Shown: piece by piece, positions 14,785 through 23,581 of the stretch
Layout of the letters: each line of letters opens with the position of its first letter
How positions within the stretch are numbered: position 1 is the first letter of the stretch
NCBI GenBank assembly: GCA_027014125.1
Contig: JALWEI010000021.1
Location: forward strand, 1 to 35,578
Source of the DNA: Acidilobaceae archaeon
Lineage (GTDB): Archaea > Thermoproteota > Thermoprotei_A > Sulfolobales > Acidilobaceae
DNA length: 35,578 bases
Direction of reading: 5' to 3'
Translations under genes and position numbers: made by a program
Notes under the pieces: model-generated
The model's input: the letters and a program-made list of their open reading frames with translations, nothing else
What the model was told of the DNA's origin: nothing
Databases searched by the model: none

Positions 14785-17046
14785 ATGAAGATCCCCCGGC
14801 CCAGCCTATACCATGCAGGGCCGGGGATAACCAGGCTCGCACCACTCATCATAGCCCTCCTCCTAAGCCTCAGAGTAGCAACATGGTTCGACTGCCCCCA
14901 CATATCCCTCTCCGGCGACCTGAGGCTCTTCTTCAACCCCAGAGCCGCGGAGGCAAGGTACCTCTACTTTATAGACGAGATAGACTATGGCCTGCCCTCG
15001 CCCTACCCCTTCCGCCTCCTCAACCCGATTGAGGCAATAACCTTCCTCCTAGTGGAGGCGGGACTCGGAAACCCCTGTATGGTAGAGGCCATAACGGTAT
15101 ACCTAGTATCAGTCGCATCATTCCTAGTAGCCTACTGGATGTTCAGGGAGATAACAGGGTCAAGGGTAGGCTCGCTGGCCGCAGCCTTCTACATATACAA
15201 TACCCCGTTCATGGTGATAGACAGGGAGATAAGCGCGATAGGAGTAACATATACTCTAATGATAGTATCCCTCTCAACATTGACCCTGCTAAAAGCGGTT
15301 AGAGGAAGTAGGATCGCCCTTCTACTCCTCCCACTCACTCTACTCATGACAATGGCTACATACCCAAACGTGAGGCTATTCTATATAACGGTATACTGGC
15401 AGTTCATAGTAATAACGTATCTATACATAATTAAGTGGGTCGATATAGCATATAACAGAGACGTTGTTCAGGTGAAACTCCGGATCACACCCATTATAGA
15501 GTCGGTTAAGAGGCTGGCTCCAGCCGCCGTGCTTTCGATAATAGCACTTACACCACCAATAGCATTCACGTTATACAATATAGACTTGCTGCTTTCAGAG
15601 TTCCAGTCACTAAATTTAGAGGGGGTGCAGCCTAGGACAGGTATCCTAGACGTGTTCAGGATGCTATATATGTGGAGCTTTACAGCCTACGAGGACAGCC
15701 TAGGGGCATACTATGTTCCATACCACAAGGCCTACTACACCACCTTCATGATCATAGTAACCCTAGCTATGACACTAGCCCTACCACTACTAGGAGCAGC
15801 CCTAGGCCAGGCCCCCCGGAGGGGAAGGCTCCTCCTACTAGGTGTCCTAGCAGTCCTCTACGTGCTCGTACTTGGGAGCAAGGCCCTGGGCGACCTATAC
15901 CTATGGCTGGTCAAGGCAAAGATCGCCGCCCCCTTCAGGAACACGTACAACTGGTACTACCTAGTCGCGCTTACCTCAGGCCTGCTAGTAGCCCTACTGG
16001 CGGCGAGGGCCTCGGCCTGGAGGCCTCCATGGGGCCTAACCCTACTGGCATCCCTAATCATATTCCTAGGAGTAGTATCGGCCTTCCCCCTATACACCGG
16101 CTCGGTGGCTACAAACTGGCTGGACCCCAGCCAGGGTAAGGGTTACAACGTGCCGATACACCTCTACAACAGGCTGGACTCGATCCTAGACGAGGCAAGG
16201 TGGACCACATTCATGCCCCCCACCGGCGTATACATAGTATTCAAGTACGGGGACATACTGTGGGGCTTCGGAAACCCCTACCCCATCTTCCTCTCGAAGC
16301 CCATAGTAACTGGGGCCGGTAGCGAGTACATGGTATCCCCCTACCAGGAGGAGATCAGGGAGTACCTCAGGATGGTAGCCACCGGCTCCCAGGGCTGGAG
16401 GGAAGCCTCAAGGCTGTGGGGGATAGGCTACATAGTACTCTCCAAGGGTGTAGACAAGTACGAGCCCCAACTACTCTTCAAGGATGCAGGGTATGATAGC
16501 GTGAGGAAGGTCCTAGCAGGTATGAGGCCAGAGGCCAGGCTAGACTTCATAGAGGTATACAAGCTAGACTCCTACCCGATGCTATACGCCGCGGACAAGA
16601 TAGTACCATACACAGGCGGCCTGCAAGGCATGGCCCAGGAGGCGTCCGGGCTAGCGGGCTATCCAGGCAAGCTAGCCATGGTAGACAAGGAAGAGGACCA
16701 TGTGCCCGGAGTCACGTGTGGAAGCGAAGCACTGGAGTGGGTCAAGAAGAGCCCCGCGCAGTACGAGGGCCTGATCAGGTGCAGCGGGAGGCTGATGATA
16801 GTACTGCTAACGGGATACGATGATAGGTGGAAGATGGATATTGAGGGGGGCGTAGTGGTCAAGCACGTTAGGGTCAACGAGATCATGAATGGGTGGCTAG
16901 TAGAGGCGGAGGAGGGGGCCAGGTTCAAGATCACATACCAACTCCACGCAGACATGGCCAGGATCACGCTTGCATCAGCGATAGCATACCTAGCCGGCTC
17001 GGCCCTCTACATATCATACTATAGATATAGGGGACGAGCACCCTAA
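14785..17046 (+). CDS. GT-C-like membrane glycosyltransferase
   Basis: The 753-residue protein has about 11-12 membrane helices in its first 430 residues and a large soluble C-terminal part (about 440-725), with a last helix near 727-743. The first outside loop carries GDLRLFFNP (D45), resembling the acidic loop of GT-C glycosyltransferases such as AftD-like arabinosyltransferases that use lipid-linked sugars. The role would be sugar transfer to surface glycans or S-layer glycoproteins outside the membrane; family placement is an inference. The ATG has GGTGT about six bases upstream. The gene sits inside a run of translation genes with no obvious functional tie, and the stretch around 15230-15660 is more AT-rich than the ends. 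Confidence 0.6.
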   Translation: MKIPRPSLYHAGPGITRLAPLIIALLLSLRVATWFDCPHISLSGDLRLFFNPRAAEARYLYFIDEIDYGLPSPYPFRLLNPIEAITFLLVEAGLGNPCMVEAITVYLVSVASFLVAYWMFREITGSRVGSLAAAFYIYNTPFMVIDREISAIGVTYTLMIVSLSTLTLLKAVRGSRIALLLLPLTLLMTMATYPNVRLFYITVYWQFIVITYLYIIKWVDIAYNRDVVQVKLRITPIIESVKRLAPAAVLSIIALTPPIAFTLYNIDLLLSEFQSLNLEGVQPRTGILDVFRMLYMWSFTAYEDSLGAYYVPYHKAYYTTFMIIVTLAMTLALPLLGAALGQAPRRGRLLLLGVLAVLYVLVLGSKALGDLYLWLVKAKIAAPFRNTYNWYYLVALTSGLLVALLAARASAWRPPWGLTLLASLIIFLGVVSAFPLYTGSVATNWLDPSQGKGYNVPIHLYNRLDSILDEARWTTFMPPTGVYIVFKYGDILWGFGNPYPIFLSKPIVTGAGSEYMVSPYQEEIREYLRMVATGSQGWREASRLWGIGYIVLSKGVDKYEPQLLFKDAGYDSVRKVLAGMRPEARLDFIEVYKLDSYPMLYAADKIVPYTGGLQGMAQEASGLAGYPGKLAMVDKEEDHVPGVTCGSEALEWVKKSPAQYEGLIRCSGRLMIVLLTGYDDRWKMDIEGGVVVKHVRVNEIMNGWLVEAEEGARFKITYQLHADMARITLASAIAYLAGSALYISYYRYRGRAP

Positions 17047-17089
17047 TTATAACCCCCGGACGCGGCCGGGTTAAGGGTGGTGGACGGAA

Positions 17090-17440
17090 GTGTCGTACCC
17101 ATACGACGACGAGGAGCTCGAGGCCATAAGGAGGAGGAAGCTACTAGAGATGAGGAAGCAACTGGAAGAGGAGGAGAGGAGGAAACAGCTAGAGGCTGAG
17201 ATGGAGGCCAGGAGGCAAGCCCTACTCAGGGGCCTACTAACAGAGGAGGCCAGGAGCAGGCTAGCCAACATAAGGCTAGTCAAGCCAGAGCTGGCAAGGG
17301 CGGCGGAGGACGTGATAATACAGCTAGTCCAGGCAGGCCGCCTAGCACCGCCAGTGAGCGACGAGCAGGTAAAGGCTATATTACTAGAGCTAGACTCAAG
17401 GAGCCGGCGCAGCTTCGAGATCAAGTTCAAGAGGAAGTAG
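17090..17440 (+). CDS. PDCD5/TFAR19-like DNA-binding protein
   Basis: This 116-residue protein belongs to the archaeal and eukaryotic PDCD5 family of small helical proteins. Residues 8-50 form a long charged helix, and the core triple-helix bundle covers about 55-100 with the typical [18 protein letters not shown] and ILLELDSR patterns, followed by a basic FEIKFKRK end. Family members bind DNA weakly; the archaeal function is not settled. The GTG start has a TATA-like AATTATAAC about 40 bases upstream, so transcription may restart here. Genomic linkage with L39e, L31e and aIF6 is common in archaea and is seen here. Confidence 0.93.
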   Translation: MSYPYDDEELEAIRRRKLLEMRKQLEEEERRKQLEAEMEARRQALLRGLLTEEARSRLANIRLVKPELARAAEDVIIQLVQAGRLAPPVSDEQVKAILLELDSRSRRSFEIKFKRK

Positions 17441-17454
17441 GGGTGCAGCACGGG

Positions 17455-17610
17455 ATGGCTAGGGCCAAGGCGCTCGGGAGGAAGCTAAGGCTGGCCCGGG
17501 CACTTAAGAGCAACAGCCCGGTGCCGGCGTGGGTCATAGTGAAGACCATGAGGAGGTACACCTTTAACCCCAAGAGGAGGCACTGGAGGCGGAGCAAGCT
17601 AAAGGTGTAG
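17455..17610 (+). CDS. rpl39e: 50S ribosomal protein L39e
   Basis: A 51-residue, very basic protein that lines the peptide exit tunnel of the large subunit. The family pattern is clear: [20 protein letters not shown], then WVIVKT, and the [19 protein letters not shown] end. The ATG follows the PDCD5 stop by 14 bases with GGGG-type purine sequence before it, and L31e begins eight bases after its stop, so the three are co-transcribed. It is complete and of standard length. Confidence 0.97.
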   Translation: MARAKALGRKLRLARALKSNSPVPAWVIVKTMRRYTFNPKRRHWRRSKLKV

Positions 17611-17618
17611 CAGCCGGG

Positions 17619-17960
17619 GTGAGGATGATGCCTAAGGGGAAGGAGGGATACTACGTCTACATAGTCCCTCTCCAGAGGGTATACTGGGGTAGGAGGACTA
17701 ACAGGGCGGACAGGGCCGTCAAGCTACTACGCAGGTTCGTACAGAGGCACACCGGGGCTGACCACGTGATAATCGATACAGAGGTGAATAACTACATCTG
17801 GTCCCGGGGCAGGGAGAAGCCCCCCAGGAGGATCAAGGTCCTAGTATCGGTGAGGAAGGAGAAGGACGAGGAGGAGGAGACAGAGGTCCTAGTGGCGAGG
17901 GTGAGGCTAGCCGGGCCCAAGCTAAGGCCCGGCACCTACCAGCCCAAGGAGGCCAAGTAG
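17619..17960 (+). CDS. rpl31e: 50S ribosomal protein L31e
   Basis: L31e is a large-subunit protein near the exit tunnel. Recognisable parts are YYVYIVPLQRVYWGRRTNRADRA (about residues 11-33), VKLLRRFVQRHTGADHVIID (34-53) and NNYIWSRGREKPPRRIKVLVS (57-77), then an acidic loop and a basic end. The 113 residues include a C-terminal extension typical of thermophilic archaea. The start may be GTG 17619, ATG 17625 or ATG 17628; the choice only affects three residues. It follows rpl39e within the operon. Confidence 0.96.
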   Translation: MRMMPKGKEGYYVYIVPLQRVYWGRRTNRADRAVKLLRRFVQRHTGADHVIIDTEVNNYIWSRGREKPPRRIKVLVSVRKEKDEEEETEVLVARVRLAGPKLRPGTYQPKEAK

Positions 17961-18029
17961 CCCAGGCCAGGGGCCCGAGAGGGCGCAGAGGCTCCCCCCG
18001 GCCGAGTCTAGTGGTTGAGGTGCATAGCG

Positions 18030-18716
18030 ATGGCGAGGTTCGACGTGGCCCTCATGAACATCCACGGCAACTCCAACGTGGGCGTGTATCTACACGCGAC
18101 CGACTCATACGTACTAGCATCACCCGACATAACAGAGGAGGAGGCCAGGAGGATAGAGGAGGTCACAAGGGTCCGGGTAGTCAAGACCCCAGTCTCGGGC
18201 ACTAGGCTGGTAGGGGTCATGGCCACGGGCAACAGCAACGCAGTCCTCCTACCAAAGACCAGCGACGCGGAGGAGGTCAGGAGGATAAAGGAGGCGCTGG
18301 GGGACGTCAACGTCGTCGTTGTGGAGACCAGGAACAATGCGCTGGGCAACCTAGTGGCGGCCAACGACAGGGCAGCAGTAGTCTACCCCCAGCTAGAGGA
18401 CGAGACCGTGAAGGCCATACAGGACGCGCTAGGCGTGGAGGTGGTGAAGATGAGCATAGCAGGGGTACTCACAGTGGGCTCTATACTAGTGGTGACAAAC
18501 CGGGGGGGCCTAGTCCACCCCGACGCCAGCGAGGATGAGGTGAAGGAGCTCTCCAACCTGTTCAAGGTGCCCATACTAACCGGAACGGTTAATTTCGGGG
18601 TATCCTTCGTTAGAACCGGGCTAGTAGCAAACAGCTGGGGGGCCGTGGTGGGCGAGGACACCCGCGGCCCCGAGCTGGCTAGGATACAGATGGCCCTAGG
18701 AGGTGGCGTGGAGTGA
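18030..18716 (+). CDS. eif6: Translation initiation factor aIF6
   Basis: aIF6 binds the large subunit and prevents premature joining with the small subunit. The sequence shows the five repeated alpha/beta segments of the pentein fold (for example [86 protein letters not shown]). ATG 18030 is chosen because GAGGTG lies eight bases before it and the family starts close to MxRxDV; the frame is open to a TTG at 18015. At 228 residues it is of normal size. Its end overlaps the LX start by four bases. Confidence 0.95.
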   Translation: MARFDVALMNIHGNSNVGVYLHATDSYVLASPDITEEEARRIEEVTRVRVVKTPVSGTRLVGVMATGNSNAVLLPKTSDAEEVRRIKEALGDVNVVVVETRNNALGNLVAANDRAAVVYPQLEDETVKAIQDALGVEVVKMSIAGVLTVGSILVVTNRGGLVHPDASEDEVKELSNLFKVPILTGTVNFGVSFVRTGLVANSWGAVVGEDTRGPELARIQMALGGGVE

Positions 18717-18976
18717 GCGAGGTTAAGGTATTCAGGGTATCAGGGGAGATGATGCTCTCCCACGACCGGTTCCCAGAGTGGAGGAACTTCACCATATACG
18801 TCAGGGCACTCAAGCCAGAGCACGCGGTGGAGAAAGTCTACTCGGAGCTAGGCAGCAGGCACAAGCTGAGGAGGTACCACATCAAGATACGGAGCGTGGA
18901 GGAGGTTCCACTAGAGGAGGTAGACGACCTGGCAATCCACAGGCTTGCTGCCCTAACCAAGTGGGTGAAGGAGTAA
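18713..18976 (+). CDS. rpl18a: 50S ribosomal protein LX (L18a/L20a)
   Basis: The 87-residue LX protein is the archaeal counterpart of eukaryotic L18a. Seen in order are [20 protein letters not shown] (about residues 4-23), [20 protein letters not shown] and [13 protein letters not shown] (48-60), followed by an acidic end. The GTG overlaps the aIF6 stop in a GTGA arrangement, and the TAA overlaps the prefoldin ATG by one base, so all three are translationally coupled. Confidence 0.95.
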   Translation: MSEVKVFRVSGEMMLSHDRFPEWRNFTIYVRALKPEHAVEKVYSELGSRHKLRRYHIKIRSVEEVPLEEVDDLAIHRLAALTKWVKE

Positions 18977-19413
18977 TGGCGCAGATAGACCCCAGGGCTC
19001 TCATAGCCCAGGTACAGGCAATAGAGGCGCAGATAAACAGGCTCCAGGGCATACTGGCAGAGCTAACAGCAACCAGGGACAACATACACAGGTCCAAGCA
19101 GAGCATAGAAGCGATAACAAGCACCGAGGAACCAGTACTAGCACCCCTAGACCCCAACATGAACGCGATCGCGCTAGTGGAAGCCAAGGACAAGGAGAGG
19201 TTCCTAGTCCACCTAGGCATGGGGATATACGCCAGGCTCCCCAAGGAGAAGGCCCTCAAGATACTAGAGGAGAAGGAGGAGAGGGTATCCAAGAGCATAA
19301 GCGAAGCCACAAAACAACTCAAAGAGCTAACAAGCCTATACGAGCAGTACCAAGCCCTCCTACAGCAGCTAGCAGCGGCGCAGCAGGCCCAGGCCAGGCA
19401 GGGGAGCCAGTAG
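18976..19413 (+). CDS. pfdA: Prefoldin subunit alpha
   Basis: Prefoldin alpha forms an alpha2-beta4 jellyfish-shaped chaperone that holds unfolded proteins for the thermosome. The 145 residues have the expected pattern: an N-terminal coiled-coil helix (about 6-45), the beta-hairpin region around LAPLDPNMNAIALVE and FLVHLGMGIYARLPKEKALK, and a C-terminal coiled-coil helix (about 92-135) with a Gln/Ala-rich tail. The frame continues upstream through LX in another frame, but the ATG at 18976, overlapping the LX stop (TAATG), is the true start. The gene order LX-pfdA-ftsY is conserved in archaea. Confidence 0.95.
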   Translation: MAQIDPRALIAQVQAIEAQINRLQGILAELTATRDNIHRSKQSIEAITSTEEPVLAPLDPNMNAIALVEAKDKERFLVHLGMGIYARLPKEKALKILEEKEERVSKSISEATKQLKELTSLYEQYQALLQQLAAAQQAQARQGSQ

Positions 19414-19424
19414 GTGGCCTGGGC

Positions 19425-20354
19425 GTGGTCTTCAACAGGCTCAAGGCGGCGATAACCAGCGCCGCCTCCGCCCTAAAGACCGGGATAGGGGAGAAGGTAG
19501 CCTACAAGACAATAAGCGAATCCGACATAGAGGAGGCCCTAGAGGAGTTCCTCATAAACCTGGTCGAGGCCGACGTGGCCTACGAGGTTGCAGAGGAGAT
19601 AGTGGAAGAGGTCAAGAAGAGCCTAGTAGGCTCCAAGGTCAGGAGGGGCGAGGACATAGAGAAGATCGTAGTGGAGGCCGTGAGGAGGAAGATCCTAGAG
19701 AAGCTAGGAAAACCAGGCCCAGACATAGTAGAGCTCGCCAGGGAGAAGTGCAAAACCGGGGCACCACTAGTAATCGTATTCCTCGGAGTAAACGGGGTCG
19801 GAAAGACGACAACAATAGCAAAGATAGCGGCCATGCTCAAGGAGGCAGGCATGACCCCGGTACTAGCGGCGGCAGACACCTTCAGGGCAGGAGCCCAGGA
19901 GCAGCTGGAGACCCACGCCAAGAGGCTCGGCGTGCCGATAATAAGGGGAGAATACGGCAGGGACCCTGCTAGTGTCGCGGTTGACGCCATAAACCACGCC
20001 AAGGCCCGCGGCTACTGCGTGGTCCTCGTAGACACCGCTGGGAGGATGCACGTAGACTACGACCTAATGGGGGAGCTAAGGAAGATCGTGAGGGTAGCCA
20101 AGCCGGATCTGAAGGTCCTAGTAGTGGATAGCCTAACCGGGAACGACGCCGTCGAGCAGGCAAGGAGGTTCAACGAGGAGGTGGGAATAGACGGGGTCAT
20201 ACTAACAAAGCTGGATGCAGACGTGAAGGGAGGCACAGCGATATCGGTGGCAGCCGCCACGGGGAGGCCCATACTATACGTGGGGGTGGGCCAGGGCTAC
20301 CGGGACCTTGAGAGGTTCGACCCCGAGAGGTTCGCATCCGCGATACTAGGCTAG
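19425..20354 (+). CDS. ftsY: Signal recognition particle receptor FtsY
   Basis: FtsY is the membrane-associated SRP receptor GTPase that delivers ribosomes to the translocon. The N-terminal four-helix part (about residues 1-95) precedes the NG GTPase domain, with GVNGVGKTTT (P loop, about 120-129), AADTFRAGAQEQL (insertion box), DTAGR, TKLDAD and a GVGQGYRDLERFD C-terminal segment. The length of 309 residues and the short N terminus are normal for archaea. The start is GTG, eleven bases after pfdA. It ends the long plus-strand operon, and its TAG overlaps the stop codon of the convergent CBS gene in the palindrome CTAG. Confidence 0.96.
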   Translation: MVFNRLKAAITSAASALKTGIGEKVAYKTISESDIEEALEEFLINLVEADVAYEVAEEIVEEVKKSLVGSKVRRGEDIEKIVVEAVRRKILEKLGKPGPDIVELAREKCKTGAPLVIVFLGVNGVGKTTTIAKIAAMLKEAGMTPVLAAADTFRAGAQEQLETHAKRLGVPIIRGEYGRDPASVAVDAINHAKARGYCVVLVDTAGRMHVDYDLMGELRKIVRVAKPDLKVLVVDSLTGNDAVEQARRFNEEVGIDGVILTKLDADVKGGTAISVAAATGRPILYVGVGQGYRDLERFDPERFASAILG

Positions 20355-21214
20355 GCCCTGTAAGCGAAGGCGGTGAGCACCTCTATCTTACTGAACACCC
20401 CAAGCATGGACCCGTCATCATCCACAACAGGGAGGACACCGATACCCTCCCTAACCATGAGCCCGGCCGCAGTCGCCGCGTCATCACTTGGCCTCGCAAC
20501 TATAGGGTCAGGCGTCATTATATCCTCGGCTATCGGAGTTATGTAGACCCTGGCCGACACCATCCTATCAGCATACCTCCTAGTAGTCTTCACCTTCACA
20601 TACCTATCCTTCCCCCTGCTAGATGCCAGGGCAGCATCAATCCTGGTGAAGACAAGGTCCCTCTTCGCTATCACACCTATAGGCTTACCCGACTCGTTCA
20701 CGACTATAACCTTCCCAGCGGGGTCCGACTGGATCAGCCTGGATATGTAGTAGAGGCTGTGCCCCCTCTCCGCCCTGGCATAGGTCCTGCGCATAAGCTC
20801 CCCTACAGTGAACTTGCCCCGGTACTTGTCCGCGAAGGCCCTCACTACGTCGCTCCTCGTCACTATACCCAGAAGGCTCCCCCCGGAGTCTACAACGGGC
20901 AAGCCGCCTATCCTCCTCTTCACCATTATCTGAGCCGCCGTCTTGGTGCTCCTAGTGGCCTCGATCGTTATCGGATCCCTAGTCATAACCTCCTCCACCA
21001 GTATAGTGTCGATAGTCCTGGTGGGGAACCTAGACACGAGGGCCTCGGTTATGTCACTCAGCGTTATTATCCCAACCAACCTCTCATCGGAGTCCACAAC
21101 GACGAGCCTGCCAACATCCCTCTTCAGCATCAGGTTCCTAGCATACGCCAGCGTGTCGGTAGGCCTAACAGCGAGCACAGGGCTACTCATGTATGACGAG
21201 ATCCTGGGAGCCAC
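20351..21214 (-). CDS. Four-CBS-domain protein, third gene of the CBS operon
   Basis: The 287 residues hold four CBS motifs, meaning two Bateman modules, and nothing else. The motifs begin near residues 7 (MSSPVLAVRP), 75 (MTRDPITIEA), 139 (a shorter, more divergent unit ending GKPIGVIAKRDL) and 228 (MTPDPIVARP), most with a following LGIVT/VGIIT turn. Such proteins usually sense adenine nucleotides or other small ligands. GTG 21214 is six bases after the stop of the preceding gene, so it is co-transcribed with the two upstream four-CBS genes. The partner it controls is unknown. Confidence 0.88.
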   Translation of the reverse strand: MAPRISSYMSSPVLAVRPTDTLAYARNLMLKRDVGRLVVVDSDERLVGIITLSDITEALVSRFPTRTIDTILVEEVMTRDPITIEATRSTKTAAQIMVKRRIGGLPVVDSGGSLLGIVTRSDVVRAFADKYRGKFTVGELMRRTYARAERGHSLYYISRLIQSDPAGKVIVVNESGKPIGVIAKRDLVFTRIDAALASSRGKDRYVKVKTTRRYADRMVSARVYITPIAEDIMTPDPIVARPSDDAATAAGLMVREGIGVLPVVDDDGSMLGVFSKIEVLTAFAYRA

Positions 21215-21220
21215 ACGGGG

Positions 21221-22225
21221 TCACCCCACAACTAGGGAGACGAGCACGTCCCTCTCCGTTATAATCCCTATTATGCTATCCTCCTCGGTGACCAGCAGGC
21301 TGCTAACGCCGTACTCGATCATGGCCGAGGCGGCCTCCCCAACATCGGCCCCGGCATCTATAGTATACACGCCGGGCTGCATCACCTCGTAGACAGGGGT
21401 CTCCAGGACCTCCTCTATGTTCCCGGTGGTGGCCCGAGAGAGGGCCTCGTGGCTCCCGAAGAACACTACTATATCCTTAGCCGTCACCATCCCCTTGACG
21501 CTCGAGTCACCGCCGGAGACGACGGGTAGCCTCCTAAAGCCGTACTTAACCATCTGCCTCGCGGCACTCCTGATAGTGGACTCGGCGTCTATCGTCACCA
21601 CCGGCGTGGTCATGTAGTCCCTGACCTTCCTGCCCACGCTCCTCCTGGCCAGGTACTTCACAAGGTCGTGCTCGGTGAGCACTCCATACACTGAGCCATC
21701 GTCATAGACCACGGGGATGAGGCCAACCCCCTCCCCAATCATGGCGTGGAGCACGTCCTCCAGGCTCTGATCTGTGTAGACGTAGACGGGTGAGGGGTTG
21801 TATATAGACTGAACGAGCTCGTTCCTAAGCGCCTTGAATATATTCCTATTATGCCTGGCGATCACGATGTTATAATACTCGCCCCCACCCAGGTAGTTCA
21901 CCATGTCAGTCGTCAACAGTATACCCTTGAGGGACTCCCTAGAGTCAACGACTACCAGGCCCCTGACCCGGTGCTCTGCTATAGCCTCAGCAGCCTCCAG
22001 TATAGTAGAGCTGTAGACAATCGAGCGCGGGGGCCTCGAGGCAAGGAGCCTAGCCTCGCCCGGCTTCTCATATATCCTCTGGCTCCAGTTAGGCGTCCCA
22101 TCGGCACGGAGCCACCTAATACCCTCCGGCCTAGACCTTGGGACAACCCTAGAGACTGGGCCCGGGCTCCTCACCCGGGCGCTCTGAACCCTCCTCACAG
22201 GAGGTCTACGGGCCACAGCTACCAC
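21221..22225 (-). CDS. Four-CBS-domain protein with basic N-terminal extension, second gene
   Basis: The first 60 or so residues are Arg, Pro and Ser rich and strongly basic, probably disordered and possibly nucleic-acid or ribosome binding. Four CBS motifs follow, starting near residues 67 (RSIVYSSTILEAAEAI), 143 (NPSPVYVYTDQSLEDV), 206 (MTTPVVTIDAESTIRS) and 286 (MQPGVYTIDAGADVGE), each ending in a GIIT or GVLT-type turn. GTG 22225 overlaps the stop of the upstream gene by seven bases. The basic extension separates it from the other two CBS proteins and may direct them to a target. Confidence 0.88.
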   Translation of the reverse strand: MVAVARRPPVRRVQSARVRSPGPVSRVVPRSRPEGIRWLRADGTPNWSQRIYEKPGEARLLASRPPRSIVYSSTILEAAEAIAEHRVRGLVVVDSRESLKGILLTTDMVNYLGGGEYYNIVIARHNRNIFKALRNELVQSIYNPSPVYVYTDQSLEDVLHAMIGEGVGLIPVVYDDGSVYGVLTEHDLVKYLARRSVGRKVRDYMTTPVVTIDAESTIRSAARQMVKYGFRRLPVVSGGDSSVKGMVTAKDIVVFFGSHEALSRATTGNIEEVLETPVYEVMQPGVYTIDAGADVGEAASAMIEYGVSSLLVTEEDSIIGIITERDVLVSLVVG

Positions 22226-23022
22226 CCCATCACGGCCCTAACTATGTCCTCCCTATCCACGATCCCCACGAGCCTGCGGGAGGACTCGTCCTCCACAATC
22301 GGGATCCTCCCGTAACCCTTCTCGGCAACAAGCCTAGCCGCCTCCTCCAGGCTACTCCACGGGTATAGGTAGTGCACGGTGTAGGTCATGGCCTCCCTGA
22401 CCCTAGGCCCCCTATGCTGGCCAGCCTCGCTCGTCAACTCAACCCTAGCATAGCCCTTCCTGAGCAGGTCGTACTGGGTTATGATCCCCACTAGCCTACC
22501 CTTCTCATCGACCACCGGCAGGCCTGCGTACTTCCTCTCCACCATTATCCTCCATATACTGGCTATGAAGTCGTCGGGCCCCACAGTTAATGGGTCCCTG
22601 CTCATAACCTCGTCAACCCTTATCCCGGCCAGGTGGCCGGGGTTTAGGCGTAGGTGCTCCGCTATAACGTGCTCCAGGCCCAGCAGGCCTGCTAGAACGC
22701 CCCCATCAACCACGGGGGCATACCACTCGTCGACCCTGAGCATAGACTCCAGGGCCGAGGCCACGGTCTCGCCGGGAGATAGAACTACCGGGGGCTCCTC
22801 CATGATGTCCCTAGCGGTGGCGGTCGTCTTCCTAGTGGTAACAAGGAGTGCGAGCCTCCTGGGGACCCAGCCTAGTAGCCTCGCCTCGTGGGTGACTAGT
22901 ATAACCCTGGCTCCGGTCTCCCTCATGATCTTCCTAACGGTAGCCGCCGAGCTTGTTGGGGGCACGCTGAGGGGCCTAGGGTCCATAAGCTTCGAGACCT
23001 GGACTTGGCTGAGGGAGGACAA
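22219..23022 (-). CDS. Four-CBS-domain protein, first gene of the CBS operon
   Basis: From the chosen start the protein has 267 residues with four CBS motifs (MDPRPLSVPPTSSAATV, then EPPVVLSPGETVASALES, then VMSRDPLTVGPDDFIASI, and last AMTYTVHYLYPWSSLEEA), each with its closing turn. The third unit (GLPVVDEKGRLVGIITQYDL) is the most canonical. The frame stays open far upstream to 23277, but that part is antisense to the NfeD-like gene. TTG 23022 is placed 29 bases from a TATA-like ACTATATAT; TTG 23046, 27 bases from CTTAAAAG, is the alternative. It leads a three-gene operon. Confidence 0.85.
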   Translation of the reverse strand: MSSLSQVQVSKLMDPRPLSVPPTSSAATVRKIMRETGARVILVTHEARLLGWVPRRLALLVTTRKTTATARDIMEEPPVVLSPGETVASALESMLRVDEWYAPVVDGGVLAGLLGLEHVIAEHLRLNPGHLAGIRVDEVMSRDPLTVGPDDFIASIWRIMVERKYAGLPVVDEKGRLVGIITQYDLLRKGYARVELTSEAGQHRGPRVREAMTYTVHYLYPWSSLEEAARLVAEKGYGRIPIVEDESSRRLVGIVDREDIVRAVMGW

Positions 23023-23046
23023 CGCTGGCAGGCGGCACCACCACAA

Positions 23047-23080
23047 TATATAGTATAGTATGCCCCGGCTTTTAAGTTTA
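23047..23080. promoter_or_regulatory. Divergent promoter between the CBS operon and the NfeD-like gene
   Basis: GCTTTTAAGTTT (23068-23079) is a TATA element 27 bases upstream of ATG 23102 on the plus strand. Its complement CTTAAAAGC, and the nearby ACTATATAT (minus strand, 23047-23055), can serve the CBS operon in the other direction. Confidence 0.55.
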
Positions 23081-23101
23081 ACAGTGGCGACATTTTCAAT
23101 T

Positions 23102-23581
23102 ATGATAGAGCGGGTAACCACGGCTATTGGGCATGCATCCATAAAACCCTTTATGGAGCTAGACCCTGCCATAACCAGGCTGGGGGCACAGGGTTTGGGC
23201 AAAACGCTAGAGGCGGTACTAGCAGTACTAGACGAGGCCGCCGTCGTGATACTGCTAGCGGGCGTGGGAGTATACATCCTCTACTCCAACGGGGTGATAA
23301 GCCTAACCCAGGCACTGACAATCATAGCAGCCCTAGGAGCCGCGACGGCCTTCCTAGTGTACAAGGTAGTCGAGGCCCACTCACGAGAGGTCAAGGTGGG
23401 CCCCGAGGCGCTGATAGGAGCCCGGGGGAGGGTAGTGGAGGACCTAGACCCAGAGGGCATGGTTATGGTTGGCGGGGAGCTGTGGAGGGCTGTCTCAGCC
23501 CAAGGCACGATCCCCAAGGGATCTATAGTCAGGGTGAAAGCGATCGAGGACCTAACCCTAATCGTGGAGGCTGAGGAGTAG
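23102..23581 (+). CDS. NfeD-like membrane protein (short form)
   Basis: The protein has two membrane helices (about residues 43-60 and 68-88) followed by a soluble domain of about 65 residues with the NfeD OB-fold pattern (IGARGRVVEDLDPEGMVMV, GELWRAVS, IPKGSIVRVKAIEDLTLIVE). Short NfeD proteins usually work with a slipin/stomatin partner in membrane organisation; no slipin gene is in the window. ATG 23102 is chosen because of the TATA element 27 bases upstream; the frame is open from 23060. The next gene overlaps its stop by one base, so the two are co-translated. Confidence 0.8.
   Translation: MIERVTTAIGHASIKPFMELDPAITRLGAQGLGKTLEAVLAVLDEAAVVILLAGVGVYILYSNGVISLTQALTIIAALGAATAFLVYKVVEAHSREVKVGPEALIGARGRVVEDLDPEGMVMVGGELWRAVSAQGTIPKGSIVRVKAIEDLTLIVEAEE

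Noticed and set aside
22219-23277. Longer form of the first four-CBS protein starting at 23277
   Set aside because: The extra residues are low-complexity and antisense to the NfeD-like gene, and the promoters lie downstream of that start.
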